DNA of 47,139 bases from Candidatus Clavichlamydia salmonicola (GCF_015356765.1 NZ_WTCQ01000006.1:1-47139); one strand, 5' to 3'. Shown: positions 20,070 to 28,889, counted from the first letter of the stretch. Numbers and translations: made by a program. The notes: a model not told the origin generated them from the sequence alone.

Positions 20070-20550
20070 AATGAGCATTTATAGAATTAATCTTATTGGA
20101 TCACTGTTACAAAAGCTTAACTCTTCCTTAAATACAGCTAAAGTTAGCTATCCTCTTTACATTTTATTACCAAGTACACACAAGTAATAATACTTTTAAT
20201 TACCTTCTATCTCATCTTAGATCTTGCATTGATTCCCTCTCTTTAGCTGCGCTAAAAACTTATTAACTCAATCTTCTGAGGATAACCTGCTCATGAAGTT
20301 TAAGTATATTCTTCTCCCCCCCTAAAGTTATTAGAAGTAAATCTATCCACCAAGAAAAATCTTTCCTGCTGTTATTTCATGGACTCGATGAAAATATGAC
20401 TTTTCTTTCTGCACACTGTCCTACATTTTTATTCCTAGCATAACAACAGATCCCAAAACAACTCTTCTCAATGCTATTAATCTTTTTAAAGATGCATTAC
20501 CAAACCCTTTTCCTCAAACTAAGCCACCTAAATTTTATCCCAATTACTAA
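20070..20550 (+). pseudogene. Frameshifted remnant of a subgroup B C-terminal module
   Basis: The 733-base gap between genes 7 and 8 holds the remains of another paralogue. From about 20161 one frame reads TFYYQVHTSNNTFNYLLSHL, matching the FYYQLRTT...LLAHIR segment of module 2. After a stop, a further stretch matches LVNLKYIPPF. From about 20345, SIHQEKSFLLLFHGLDEN matches LFEGLNEN. From 20441, in another frame, IPSITTDPKTTLLNAI continues to the stop at 20548, matching FIPTKIYDPKTALEKAL. At least two frameshifts and several stops separate these pieces, and a C7 run at 20316-20322 sits close to one break. The N-terminal part of the gene is gone. The rest of the gap is AT-rich leader of gene 8. 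Confidence 0.8.
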
Positions 20551-20648
20551 ACAATAATCTCCCTCATAGCCATTCTTTAGCAGATGAAGATCTATAATCA
20601 AATTTTTTATTAAAAAATAGATAAAAAAATAATAATTTTAAGAAGAAA

Positions 20649-20681
20649 TATAATAAACTTTTTCTGTCTTTTCAAAAGACA
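20649..20681 (+). promoter_or_regulatory. Putative -10 and downstream inverted repeat before gene 8
   Basis: TATAAT at 20649-20654 is followed after ten bases by TGTCTTTTCAAAAGACA (20665-20681), an 8-1-8 inverted repeat. Gene 9 has the same arrangement. If TATAAT is the -10, the repeat covers the first transcribed bases, so it could be an operator or a 5' hairpin. No good -35 is visible. Confidence 0.5.
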
Positions 20682-20715
20682 TTTTAATATTTATAATTTT
20701 ATTTAATACATTCTT

Positions 20716-22881
20716 ATGCCTTATTTTACTTTAAAATATCTTGATGATGTGGTGCCAAGCTCCACATTCATTATCATCGAAGAAACTGCATCTTTAACTC
20801 TTGAAAAAATTGAAACCATTAGTAATTTAGCCTATTCAGCTATCAGTAATCATGCTACCTGCTCATCTGTACCTGCTTCATTTCCACTAGATGCACGTTC
20901 TCATTACAATACCCTTATACTACTTGAAGAGGTTCTTCTTACCTTAGTTCATCAATCCAAAGAAACAGTTGAACATAATCTCTTTTTACAAAATACATTG
21001 TCTTATCTCTATTCAATACTCTGGACTAATGTGGGGACAAGCTTTCAACAACCATTACCTACTTTAAATATTTCTGAAGATTCTCTTTCTAATAACCATG
21101 CAGGGCTAAAAAGAGCTTTATCTTCTAGTAGTATGTCACCTACATCTAAAAAATATAAAGAGACAGATACAGGACAACAAAGATCAATAGATTGCTCTCC
21201 CATTCTAACATCCTTAGATACTATTCATAACCCATTAACTCCAACAGAAACGCCCCCCCTTTACCTACTACCATTCCTTGAAGTACTTCCTAGAACAAAT
21301 ACATTTATAGTAATTCAGAAACCAGTAGTGGATTTAGAAAATTATTTCTGCCTACTTCATGCAGAACTTAACGCTATTCTTGAAGCAAAGATCTGCCTCT
21401 TAAAGGACTCTTCTTCAGAAAAAGTAACAAAATCACAAACAGATTTATGTAATGAAACTTTTCAAGCACTTTTACCCTTACTTCAGCAACAAACCAAACT
21501 CTTACAACTCATACCTGATCCAGAAAAACATCAAGCTTACCTAGATGAACATCTTTACTTAATACAAGAAGTCACCATAAGACTACAAGCTGCTGGCTTT
21601 AGTGATACTGCTATCTCAAGCATGATGAACCAAGAAGCTCCCCTTATCCAACAAAACCAACCTAATCCTAACCCATTCCCAGATTCAAGAGCTTTAAGCA
21701 ATCCTGTTCAACAAAGAACCGAAAAAAAAACACCACTTTCAGAAAAAAGCCCCACTAAGACTCCTGAAACATATTTGATTCCTTTATGCTATTTGACATC
21801 TGTAAAAACAATGTCTGGCCATTCAAGCATCCCCCAAAAATCCACATATACCCTATCCTATCAAGTAAAAAAAAGCATCAGAAGTATCTCTCAATGTTAC
21901 TCTAATTGTCGTGCAACATTTTTTCTTTTACTAGAATCTACAAAAGAATTACTTGAAGATTCACCAGATATAATTTATAAAACAAGATATGCTTGTCCAT
22001 TCAAAAAAACGACCTCTGATATCGATAAAATGGATATGGTCAAACTTTTATTTCTTGGGCTTAAAAACAATCTAGCATTTTTGAAGCAACACCATCCTAA
22101 ATTATTAGAAACTACTACAACATTTACACCTTTAAGTGATCTTGAAACCGCTTTGCAATTAGCTAAAAATTACTTGCAAACAGATCTTCCTTTAGAAGAA
22201 GCTCCTGATATACTTAGTATGATATTAATAGAAGCTCAACAAAATCCTTTATTTAAGCCATCACCCATTCAGGCAACAAGATTAGCGCCTATAACAACAA
22301 CATTAGTACCTACAGAAATTCAAGACCAAGAAACTACTCTTTCTTTAAAAAACTATATTCAATATTCAAGAAAGTTAAGAATGATGCCTGTATTTTCTTG
22401 CTCTAAAAAAATATCTACTTCTAATAATCAGTCCAAAAAAAGCATACTTTATATACTTTATTATCAACTAAGAATAAATCATCGGTCAACATCCCACCTT
22501 TATACTCATCTTCGACATACCATTAAGATTTTATCAACATCTGTTGAATCTTTATTATCACCTCATTTTAGAAGTGAGCTTAAAATTAACTTTAGATCTA
22601 TTCCACCTTTTCAAACACAGAGCCAAGTTATTACTCCAGAAGAGGCTCTTACTCAACTATTTTATGGATTAAAAGAAAATTTAAGCTTTTTTAAAGAGTA
22701 TTCCCCAAAACTACTTAACCCCACAGAAAAAAATAACCCTCTAAAAGACCTCACAATGGCCTTAAAACTTGTTAAAAAAGAATTAAAAGATAATATGCCT
22801 CCACCGAAGACTCCTACCATTTTATCACAGCTTTTACAAAAAGGCCTGCTTTCACAACCAAAAGATAATGAAGAAACTTAA
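20716..22881 (+). CDS. Large tandem paralogue 8 (subgroup C), candidate nuclear effector
   Basis: This 721-residue protein belongs to a third subgroup with gene 9. The N-terminal domain begins MPYFTLKYLDDVVPSSTF and keeps CSSVPASFPLD. The linker has KR, 11 residues, then KKYK (bases 21109-21159, residues 132-148). A second domain (about 185-298) ends IRLQAAGFSDTAI. Two modules start at about 352 (YLIPLCYLT, YTLSYQVKKS, CYSNCR, FLKQHHP, ending PDILSMIL) and 555 (MMPVFSCS, LYYQLR, LFYGLKENLSFF, ending PTILSQLL). A C7 run at 21253-21259 falls in a variable linker where gene 9 has none. No signal peptide, membrane segment or Shine-Dalgarno is seen. Function unknown. Confidence 0.9.
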   Translation: MPYFTLKYLDDVVPSSTFIIIEETASLTLEKIETISNLAYSAISNHATCSSVPASFPLDARSHYNTLILLEEVLLTLVHQSKETVEHNLFLQNTLSYLYSILWTNVGTSFQQPLPTLNISEDSLSNNHAGLKRALSSSSMSPTSKKYKETDTGQQRSIDCSPILTSLDTIHNPLTPTETPPLYLLPFLEVLPRTNTFIVIQKPVVDLENYFCLLHAELNAILEAKICLLKDSSSEKVTKSQTDLCNETFQALLPLLQQQTKLLQLIPDPEKHQAYLDEHLYLIQEVTIRLQAAGFSDTAISSMMNQEAPLIQQNQPNPNPFPDSRALSNPVQQRTEKKTPLSEKSPTKTPETYLIPLCYLTSVKTMSGHSSIPQKSTYTLSYQVKKSIRSISQCYSNCRATFFLLLESTKELLEDSPDIIYKTRYACPFKKTTSDIDKMDMVKLLFLGLKNNLAFLKQHHPKLLETTTTFTPLSDLETALQLAKNYLQTDLPLEEAPDILSMILIEAQQNPLFKPSPIQATRLAPITTTLVPTEIQDQETTLSLKNYIQYSRKLRMMPVFSCSKKISTSNNQSKKSILYILYYQLRINHRSTSHLYTHLRHTIKILSTSVESLLSPHFRSELKINFRSIPPFQTQSQVITPEEALTQLFYGLKENLSFFKEYSPKLLNPTEKNNPLKDLTMALKLVKKELKDNMPPPKTPTILSQLLQKGLLSQPKDNEET

Positions 22882-22976
22882 CTAATTAATATTACATAAG
22901 GTCATAATGTTTTTCATTTACAACTATTAATCTTTCTAAAAAACATGCTCTAATAAATCACGCTAATACATTGGAG

Positions 22977-23009
22977 ATCTCTTCGGCAAAAAGTTGCCTT
23001 TTAAGAGAT
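22977..23009 (+). terminator. Hairpin between genes 8 and 9
   Basis: ATCTCTT (22977-22983) pairs with AAGAGAT (23003-23009) and, inside it, GGCAA (22985-22989) pairs with TTGCC (22994-22998) around a four-base loop. It lies about 95 bases after the gene 8 stop. There is no clean T run after it, so it may be a weak terminator or a processing structure. Confidence 0.35.
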
Positions 23010-23054
23010 AAAAATCTGTATCACGATATTTTTAAGCACAAGATTAATAAAAAA

Positions 23055-23085
23055 TGTAATAAACTTTTTCTGTCTTTCAAAGACA
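23055..23085 (+). promoter_or_regulatory. Putative -10 and downstream inverted repeat before gene 9
   Basis: TGTAAT at 23055-23060 is followed after ten bases by TGTCTTTCAAAGACA (23071-23085), a 7-1-7 inverted repeat. Relative to gene 8 each arm has lost one base, so symmetry is kept although the length changed. The spacing from the -10-like hexamer is identical. Confidence 0.5.
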
Positions 23086-23115
23086 TTTATAATTTTATTT
23101 AATTAATATGTTCTT

Positions 23116-25284
23116 ATGCCTTATTTTAATTTAAAATATCTTGATACTGTCTCCACCAGGCCTGCCTCAACGTTCATTCTCATCGAAGAAACTACTTCTT
23201 TGACTCCTGAAAAAATTTTAACTATTAGTAATTTAGCCTATTTAGCAATAAGGAATCGTGCTATCTGCTCATCTGTTCCTGCTTCATTTCCATTAGATAC
23301 AAGTTCTCATCAAAATACTCTTCTAATCCTGGAAGACCTTTTTCTTATCTTAGTTAGTCAATCAAGTAAAACATGTACTAGCCTGGAAAATCATCCTTCT
23401 ATACAAAGCACCTTGTCTTATCTTTATTCAATACTTTGGACCAATGGATGGGCAAGTTTTCAACAAGAATTACCTACTTCATCTCTTTCTGAAGATCCTG
23501 CTTTTCATAATCCTAAAAAGCTAAAAAGAACTTTATCTTTTAGTAATATAGCACCTGTATCTAAAAAACATAAAGATCCAGATCAACCAAGATCAACAAA
23601 GAGCCACACCACTCTAAAGCCCTTAGATACTATTCACAGACCTTTAACTTTCATAAAAAAATCCAATTTTTACCTACTACCACACCTTGAAATACTTCCT
23701 AGAAAAAATAGATTTATAGTGACTCAGCAACCAGTAACAAACCTAGAAAATTATTTTAGTATATTTCATGCAGAACTTAACTCTATTCTTCGTGAAAATA
23801 TATGCTTATTAAACAACTCTATTTCAACAAAAAGAGTAAAAGTAATTTTATGTAACAAAACTTTTGAAGCACTTTTACCCTTGCTTCAGCAACAAAAAGA
23901 ACTGATACAATTAATAACTGATCCAGGAAAACATCAAGCTTGCCAAGATGAACATCTTCACTTAATACAAGAAGTTATCATAAGGCTACAAGCTGCTGGC
24001 TTTACTGATACCTCCATCTCAAACATAATAAGCAAAGAAAGTCCCCTGATCCAAAAAAATCAACCCAACCCTAATTCATTACCAAATTCAAAATCTTTAA
24101 AAAATCTTGTAAAAAGAAAAACAATAAACAAAACATCACTTTCACAAAAAAGCAAGCCTGCCTCTTCTGAAAAACAATATTTGGTTCCTTTATGCTTAAT
24201 GAGCTCTGTGAAAAAAATGTCTGGCAATTCAAGCGCTCCTATACAAATCACCTTCACTTGCTCCTATCAGGTAAAGACAAGTACCAGAAGCATCTCTCAA
24301 TGTTACTCTCGTTGTCGTCTAACCATTTTTCTTTTTTTGCAGTCTGTCATTGAACTATGTCAACATCCACAAAATATAATTCTTAAAACAAAATATGCCT
24401 GCCCATTCAATAAACAAAGCCACGAGATCCCTAAAATAGATCTGATGAAACGTTTATTTCTTGGAATTCAAAACAATTTAGCATTTTTCAAGCAGTATCA
24501 TCCTGAATTGTTAGAAAGCACTTTACAATTTACACCTCTAGATGATCTTGAAAAAGCCTTGGCATTGGTTAAAAATGAATTGCACGGAGATCTTCCTTTA
24601 GAAGAATCTCCCAATATACTTAGTCAGATATTAATAAAAGCTCAAAAAAATCCTTCATTTAAAAGATCCACATCTGACAAAAAGCCACTAGCACTTAAAA
24701 CAAAAATTAAACACAAAAAAGCTACTCATTCATTAACACGCAAGACTAAATATCAAAAAACCATAACAATGATGCCCGTATTTTCTTGCTCTAAAAAAAT
24801 ATCCTCTTCTACTCATACAACCCCTGGATGCATAATGTTCACACTTTATTATCAACTAAGAGTGAATTACCGATCATTATCCCACCTTCTTACTCATCTT
24901 CGACATACCATTAAGATTTTATTAACATCTGTTCAATCTTTATTAATGCCTTCTCCTACAAATGAGATGAAAATTATTTTTAGATCTATTCCTCCTTTTC
25001 AAATACAAAGCCAAATTATTACTCCAGAAGAAGCTCTTAACCAACTATTTCATGGATTACATGAAAATTTAAGTTTTTTGGCAGATAATTGCCCAAAACT
25101 TTTTATTCCCACACAGCAAAATAACCCTCTAGAAGACCTTCAAACAGCGTTAAACCTTGTTACAAAAGCATTAAAAAATAATATCCCTCAAAAAAAGCCC
25201 CCCTTCATTTTATCCCAAATTTTACAAGAAAACCTAATCTCAAAACCTATACTTCAACCAGAATATAATAAAAAACTTAACTAA
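23116..25284 (+). CDS. Large tandem paralogue 9 (subgroup C), candidate nuclear effector
   Basis: This 722-residue protein is the close partner of gene 8 and the last of the array. It has the N-terminal domain MPYFNLKYLDTVSTRPA with CSSVPASFPLD, a linker with KR, 11 residues, then KKHK (bases 23524-23574, residues 137-153), a second domain ending IRLQAAGFTDTSI, and two modules at about 355 (YLVPLCLMS, CYSRCR) and 552 (MMPVFSCSKK, LYYQLR, LFHGLHENLSFL, ending PFILSQIL). In the PLCxxx module the usual VYQVKK reads SYQVKT. No signal peptide or membrane segment is seen. The 212 bases after it hold no gene and mark the change to the Inc-like cluster. Function unknown. Confidence 0.9.
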   Translation: MPYFNLKYLDTVSTRPASTFILIEETTSLTPEKILTISNLAYLAIRNRAICSSVPASFPLDTSSHQNTLLILEDLFLILVSQSSKTCTSLENHPSIQSTLSYLYSILWTNGWASFQQELPTSSLSEDPAFHNPKKLKRTLSFSNIAPVSKKHKDPDQPRSTKSHTTLKPLDTIHRPLTFIKKSNFYLLPHLEILPRKNRFIVTQQPVTNLENYFSIFHAELNSILRENICLLNNSISTKRVKVILCNKTFEALLPLLQQQKELIQLITDPGKHQACQDEHLHLIQEVIIRLQAAGFTDTSISNIISKESPLIQKNQPNPNSLPNSKSLKNLVKRKTINKTSLSQKSKPASSEKQYLVPLCLMSSVKKMSGNSSAPIQITFTCSYQVKTSTRSISQCYSRCRLTIFLFLQSVIELCQHPQNIILKTKYACPFNKQSHEIPKIDLMKRLFLGIQNNLAFFKQYHPELLESTLQFTPLDDLEKALALVKNELHGDLPLEESPNILSQILIKAQKNPSFKRSTSDKKPLALKTKIKHKKATHSLTRKTKYQKTITMMPVFSCSKKISSSTHTTPGCIMFTLYYQLRVNYRSLSHLLTHLRHTIKILLTSVQSLLMPSPTNEMKIIFRSIPPFQIQSQIITPEEALNQLFHGLHENLSFLADNCPKLFIPTQQNNPLEDLQTALNLVTKALKNNIPQKKPPFILSQILQENLISKPILQPEYNKKLN

Positions 25285-25496
25285 TTAATATCCAACAACA
25301 TGACAATGTTTTTCATTTACAACTATTACTCTTTCTGGTTTTTTGGTTACAAAAGAAAAGAAGATTAAGTAATTACTTGTTGATTAAAAGCAGAAATAAA
25401 AAATGTTTAAAAATTTAAATTAAATATTAGACTATTTTATGCAATTTATTTTAAAGTGATATTAAAAATATAAATTATCTTAAATCGATCCTAATT

Positions 25497-26354
25497 ATGA
25501 TAAAAAATACCTTTAATAATAATTCGTCATCATTGAATTCTTCTGTAAAACAACACAAGAGCACAAAAAAAATAACGATATTTACATCTATAATAGTAGC
25601 TCTTAGTTGTATCATTAGCGCCATATTGATTGGTCTAAGTGTATTACACTTAGGGATAGGCTTAGGAATTATTGGTGCCAGTATTGGATTATTCATCCTT
25701 ATAGAAATCGGATTATGTCTAAAACAACCAATTAAACAACATTTTTCTAGAGAAGATCTTGAGAATATTACAGCAAATCATCCACCTAGAAATAGCCCTG
25801 ATTCTTTAGAATCTTCTCTCATTATGTCTTATGCTTTAAACCATAACGAAGCTCCCATTGTTTCCCCAACAAAAGCGAACCTAACTCCTATTGAAGAGCT
25901 GCCAAATCAATTTTTACAAACATTACTTACACATATACGGACTGACAGTGAAGCTCCTACTTTAAATAATAGTTTTGTATCTACCTTAGCTTATTATACT
26001 GATAAAATAAATTTAGCTCCTTCTGAGGAAACAACCGAATCCTCCTTAAAGGAATCTTGTCAAGAAAATATAGGACTTTTATCAAAAAGTTTAGAAGAAT
26101 TAAGTCAGTTTTTGCATCATGATCAACATATTATTAATGATGCTCGTTCATTATTAGAAGAAAAAGAAGATCGCCTGGATTATATGAAAAAAGCACTACG
26201 CTTGTATAGTTATCCAGCTTTTTGGACTGATGATGAATCATTTATTTTAGTAGAAAAATTAACAGCGTATGAAGAAGAATTACAAAGAAATAAAGACATC
26301 TTGATGCAAATTAATGCCTTACTTGACACAGAAAAAGAAAAACTAATTAAATAA
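25497..26354 (+). CDS. Inc-like inclusion membrane protein 1
   Basis: This 285-residue protein has a Ser/Asn-rich, Lys-containing N-terminus and then two closely spaced hydrophobic segments (about 26-49 and 57-75) joined by the tight HLGIGLG turn. This bilobed hydrophobic domain is the signature of chlamydial Inc proteins, which are type III secreted and inserted in the inclusion membrane with both ends facing the host cytosol. The rest is hydrophilic and largely helical, with a likely coiled coil at about 190-285. No Sec signal peptide is seen. It is the first of five similar genes and overlaps none; gene 2 of the cluster follows after 21 bases. The specific host target cannot be read from the sequence. 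Confidence 0.75.
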   Translation: MIKNTFNNNSSSLNSSVKQHKSTKKITIFTSIIVALSCIISAILIGLSVLHLGIGLGIIGASIGLFILIEIGLCLKQPIKQHFSREDLENITANHPPRNSPDSLESSLIMSYALNHNEAPIVSPTKANLTPIEELPNQFLQTLLTHIRTDSEAPTLNNSFVSTLAYYTDKINLAPSEETTESSLKESCQENIGLLSKSLEELSQFLHHDQHIINDARSLLEEKEDRLDYMKKALRLYSYPAFWTDDESFILVEKLTAYEEELQRNKDILMQINALLDTEKEKLIK

Positions 26355-26375
26355 TCAAAGAAAAAACTAATTTTT

Positions 26376-27260
26376 ATGCGTTTAACTCATGCTTATTCAA
26401 ATAATAATAATGTTTTTTTATTTAAAAAATATAAAATTCCTTTAAAAATTATTATTATTTCTCTTATTACCATAGGGATAATTACTGCTATTACAGCAGC
26501 TCTTTTAGTTAACATCAATATCATATCTTTAGGAACAGGAATTAGCCTTTTAGCAACAGGCTTAGGAATAATAGCCATCGCCAGTTTAATTCAAGTTTTT
26601 TTAAAAAAAATAACTAATAAAAAATATGATTTATTATTAAATAATAAACTAACTTCAAATACAGATATTCCTTTCAGAGACTTAAGTCCACCTAAAGAAA
26701 ATAGCAGTACACTTTTGCCAATAACTTCTCCATTATTCAGCTCTTGTCTAGACCCATCTGAATCAGAAATAGAAATGCAAGAAAGATACAACCTTTTTGT
26801 AAAAACCCAAGCATCCCTTATAGACAAATGTAATAAAAACTTGGCTGCTCTTTTAGAGCCTCTGCATAATAATCATATTATTGAAAACAAGCTTCAGTAT
26901 AATATTGATTTACTCAAATGCAATATTGAAAAAATTAATAAAGAAAATCATCCTCAAAAGACACTCTTTATTAAAAAATTGAACGCATTACTTTTTCATG
27001 AAACTAATCAACTCAATACTCTTCATTATCAAAATACCCTTTTGCAAAAAGATAAAAAATTATTCCAAAATGCCCTAGAATCTCTTTCTCTACTCCCCAT
27101 TCCTCAGAACAATCAACTTTTATCTGATGGCGATTTTATGGCCAAATTAGACTCATATTCATGGATTTATCAATCTTTAATAGGCTTAAAGAGTGCTATG
27201 GTTCCTCTAAACATAAAAGATGAAATAAACAATATTAATGATTTATATAGTGATTTTTAA
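26376..27260 (+). CDS. Inc-like inclusion membrane protein 2
   Basis: This 294-residue protein has a short Asn-rich N-terminus, then a bilobed hydrophobic domain (about 24-49 and 53-75) with an ISLGTGISLLATGLG turn, then a hydrophilic helical tail. The layout matches its neighbours although tail sequences are unrelated. The 21-base spacer after the first Inc-like gene suggests co-transcription. The assignment rests on hydropathy and context; a non-Inc two-helix membrane protein is the alternative. Confidence 0.7.
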   Translation: MRLTHAYSNNNNVFLFKKYKIPLKIIIISLITIGIITAITAALLVNINIISLGTGISLLATGLGIIAIASLIQVFLKKITNKKYDLLLNNKLTSNTDIPFRDLSPPKENSSTLLPITSPLFSSCLDPSESEIEMQERYNLFVKTQASLIDKCNKNLAALLEPLHNNHIIENKLQYNIDLLKCNIEKINKENHPQKTLFIKKLNALLFHETNQLNTLHYQNTLLQKDKKLFQNALESLSLLPIPQNNQLLSDGDFMAKLDSYSWIYQSLIGLKSAMVPLNIKDEINNINDLYSDF

Positions 27261-27311
27261 CAAGAATATTAATATAATTGTGCAACTACAAAATTAGCGT
27301 TTATTAAAAAA

Positions 27312-27728
27312 ATGAAATTAGTTCCTGATTTAAAATTATGTTTAGAAAAAACGTATACTCTACCTCAGTTGTTGAGTACATATGTAAAAAATCTTCCTCG
27401 AACTAAAGCTATAGTTATTTCTTCTTTAACGATTGGAATTATTTTACTCCTTACAGCAGCTATTGTACTAACTGTAAATCCTCTATTATTAGGAGTGGGC
27501 ATTACCTTATTAAGCTCTGGATCAGCATGTATACTATTAGGATGCACTGCTCTTATTGTTAGTTGTGTTAAAAACAAAAGTTTTTCACCTTTTTCTAAAA
27601 ACAGACTTAAGAAAAACCATAAGCAAATTGAATTTGGATCGCGTGAATATTACTACAACCTTGTTTTGCAACAAATTAAGGATCAGTTTGCTAATAATCA
27701 AATTATTTTAAACAAAATAGAATGTTAA
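27312..27728 (+). CDS. Short Inc-like protein 3 (nearly only the membrane hairpin)
   Basis: This 138-residue protein has a bilobed hydrophobic domain at about 31-86 with an LLLGVGITLLSSG turn and only about 50 residues after it. It lacks the long coiled-coil tail of proteins 1, 2, 4 and 5. It may be a naturally short Inc, as are several known ones, or a copy truncated at its 3' end. The gap of about 50 bases to the next gene holds no recognisable remainder of a tail. Confidence 0.65.
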   Translation: MKLVPDLKLCLEKTYTLPQLLSTYVKNLPRTKAIVISSLTIGIILLLTAAIVLTVNPLLLGVGITLLSSGSACILLGCTALIVSCVKNKSFSPFSKNRLKKNHKQIEFGSREYYYNLVLQQIKDQFANNQIILNKIEC

Positions 27729-27780
27729 CAAGTTTTATCAATCTCTAAAATTAACCTTTAATCTAGTATTTTCATATTTT

Positions 27781-28830
27781 ATGAGCTCTATACAATGTAA
27801 TAACAATAATCCATCTTTAACTTCTGTTCTTCCAAAAACAAATTGTTTAAAGAAATCTAGTTATGCTAAAACGTTATTTATTCTCATACAAGTAGTCAGC
27901 GCTGCATTGCTATTAATTTCTAGCATTTTATGTGGATTAAGCCTGATTGGGCTAGAAGTTGGACTTGGTCTTATTGGTGGATTAGTTGGTATTTTAGCCA
28001 TAAACACATTTATCTTTTTCTTGCCTAACATCAAGATGACGATCACAAATAAAAAACAATTATTAGACGAGCAAAGATTTAATAGCTTTCAAACAATATA
28101 TAAAGCTATTCGAACCCAACAACAAGAAAAAGAAAATATCTACCAAAATAAACATCAAGCATTACTTCTAGTAGAAAACACAATAACAACTGATTCTAAC
28201 AGCCTTAAAACATCCATCAATAAATTAAGCTTAGAAATAGACGCTGAAATCTATCTCTTAACAGATAAAAGAGAATATTTAAAACAAAAAAACTCTGATG
28301 TACAGTCACTTATTCTAAATACAAGTACTAACATAGGCAATTTAAAAAAAGAATTAATGGTCATTAATCAGCAAGATAATGCTTTAAAATCTAAAGCACT
28401 TTCTAACACACTTGAAGATCTAAATACCTTGCAAGAAATTTTTTCTAATCTTGAAAAAGAGAGCATAGAAATTCAAAAATTAGATAAACAATTAATCCAA
28501 GCTGCTAATTATGTAGAAACTAGAAAATACGCGTACAGTCAATTATTATTAGCCTTTGACCAATATTCACAAGCATTAGATATAATTACAAAGCAAAAAG
28601 CCTCTCTAAAAGTATTTCTTGATGACCTATCTAATATATCAACACACCTAAATATATTAGCTCTTCCTTCAGAATTAGATACTGTTACTAAAGAGCAATA
28701 TAATAGATTATTGAAATTAGAAAAATTTGCTTCTGCAATATTTCTGACACAAAATGATCAAGATTCATTATTAGAGACGCCTGTAATCACCTTAAAATTC
28801 GAGAAATTGAAATCAGATTTTAATTTATAA
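27781..28830 (+). CDS. Inc-like inclusion membrane protein 4 with coiled-coil tail
   Basis: This 349-residue protein starts MSSIQCNNNNPS, close to the start of protein 5 (MSSIQNNTNNSP). The bilobed hydrophobic domain (about 28-84) has the LIGLEVGLGLIGG turn. The remaining 260 residues are rich in Gln, Lys, Glu, Leu and Asn with heptad-like spacing, indicating an IncA-like coiled coil. Chlamydial IncA tails have SNARE-like motifs that act in inclusion fusion; whether this one does is not visible. The shared start and C-terminal DLSN...FLTQND-like strings show that proteins 4 and 5 are paralogues. A hairpin after the stop suggests a transcript end. Confidence 0.75.
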   Translation: MSSIQCNNNNPSLTSVLPKTNCLKKSSYAKTLFILIQVVSAALLLISSILCGLSLIGLEVGLGLIGGLVGILAINTFIFFLPNIKMTITNKKQLLDEQRFNSFQTIYKAIRTQQQEKENIYQNKHQALLLVENTITTDSNSLKTSINKLSLEIDAEIYLLTDKREYLKQKNSDVQSLILNTSTNIGNLKKELMVINQQDNALKSKALSNTLEDLNTLQEIFSNLEKESIEIQKLDKQLIQAANYVETRKYAYSQLLLAFDQYSQALDIITKQKASLKVFLDDLSNISTHLNILALPSELDTVTKEQYNRLLKLEKFASAIFLTQNDQDSLLETPVITLKFEKLKSDFNL

Positions 28831-28850
28831 ATTTGATTATTTTAAATATA

Positions 28851-28889
28851 AAAAACAATAAACCTTCTTTTTTTAAACTTATTGTTTTT
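28851..28889 (+). terminator. Hairpin after Inc-like gene 4
   Basis: AAAAACAATAA (28851-28861) pairs perfectly with TTATTGTTTTT (28879-28889), an 11-base stem ending in a run of five T, about 20 bases after the stop. This fits a weak AT-rich intrinsic terminator. A TATAAT at 28906-28911 just after it could be the -10 of the next gene. Confidence 0.5.
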
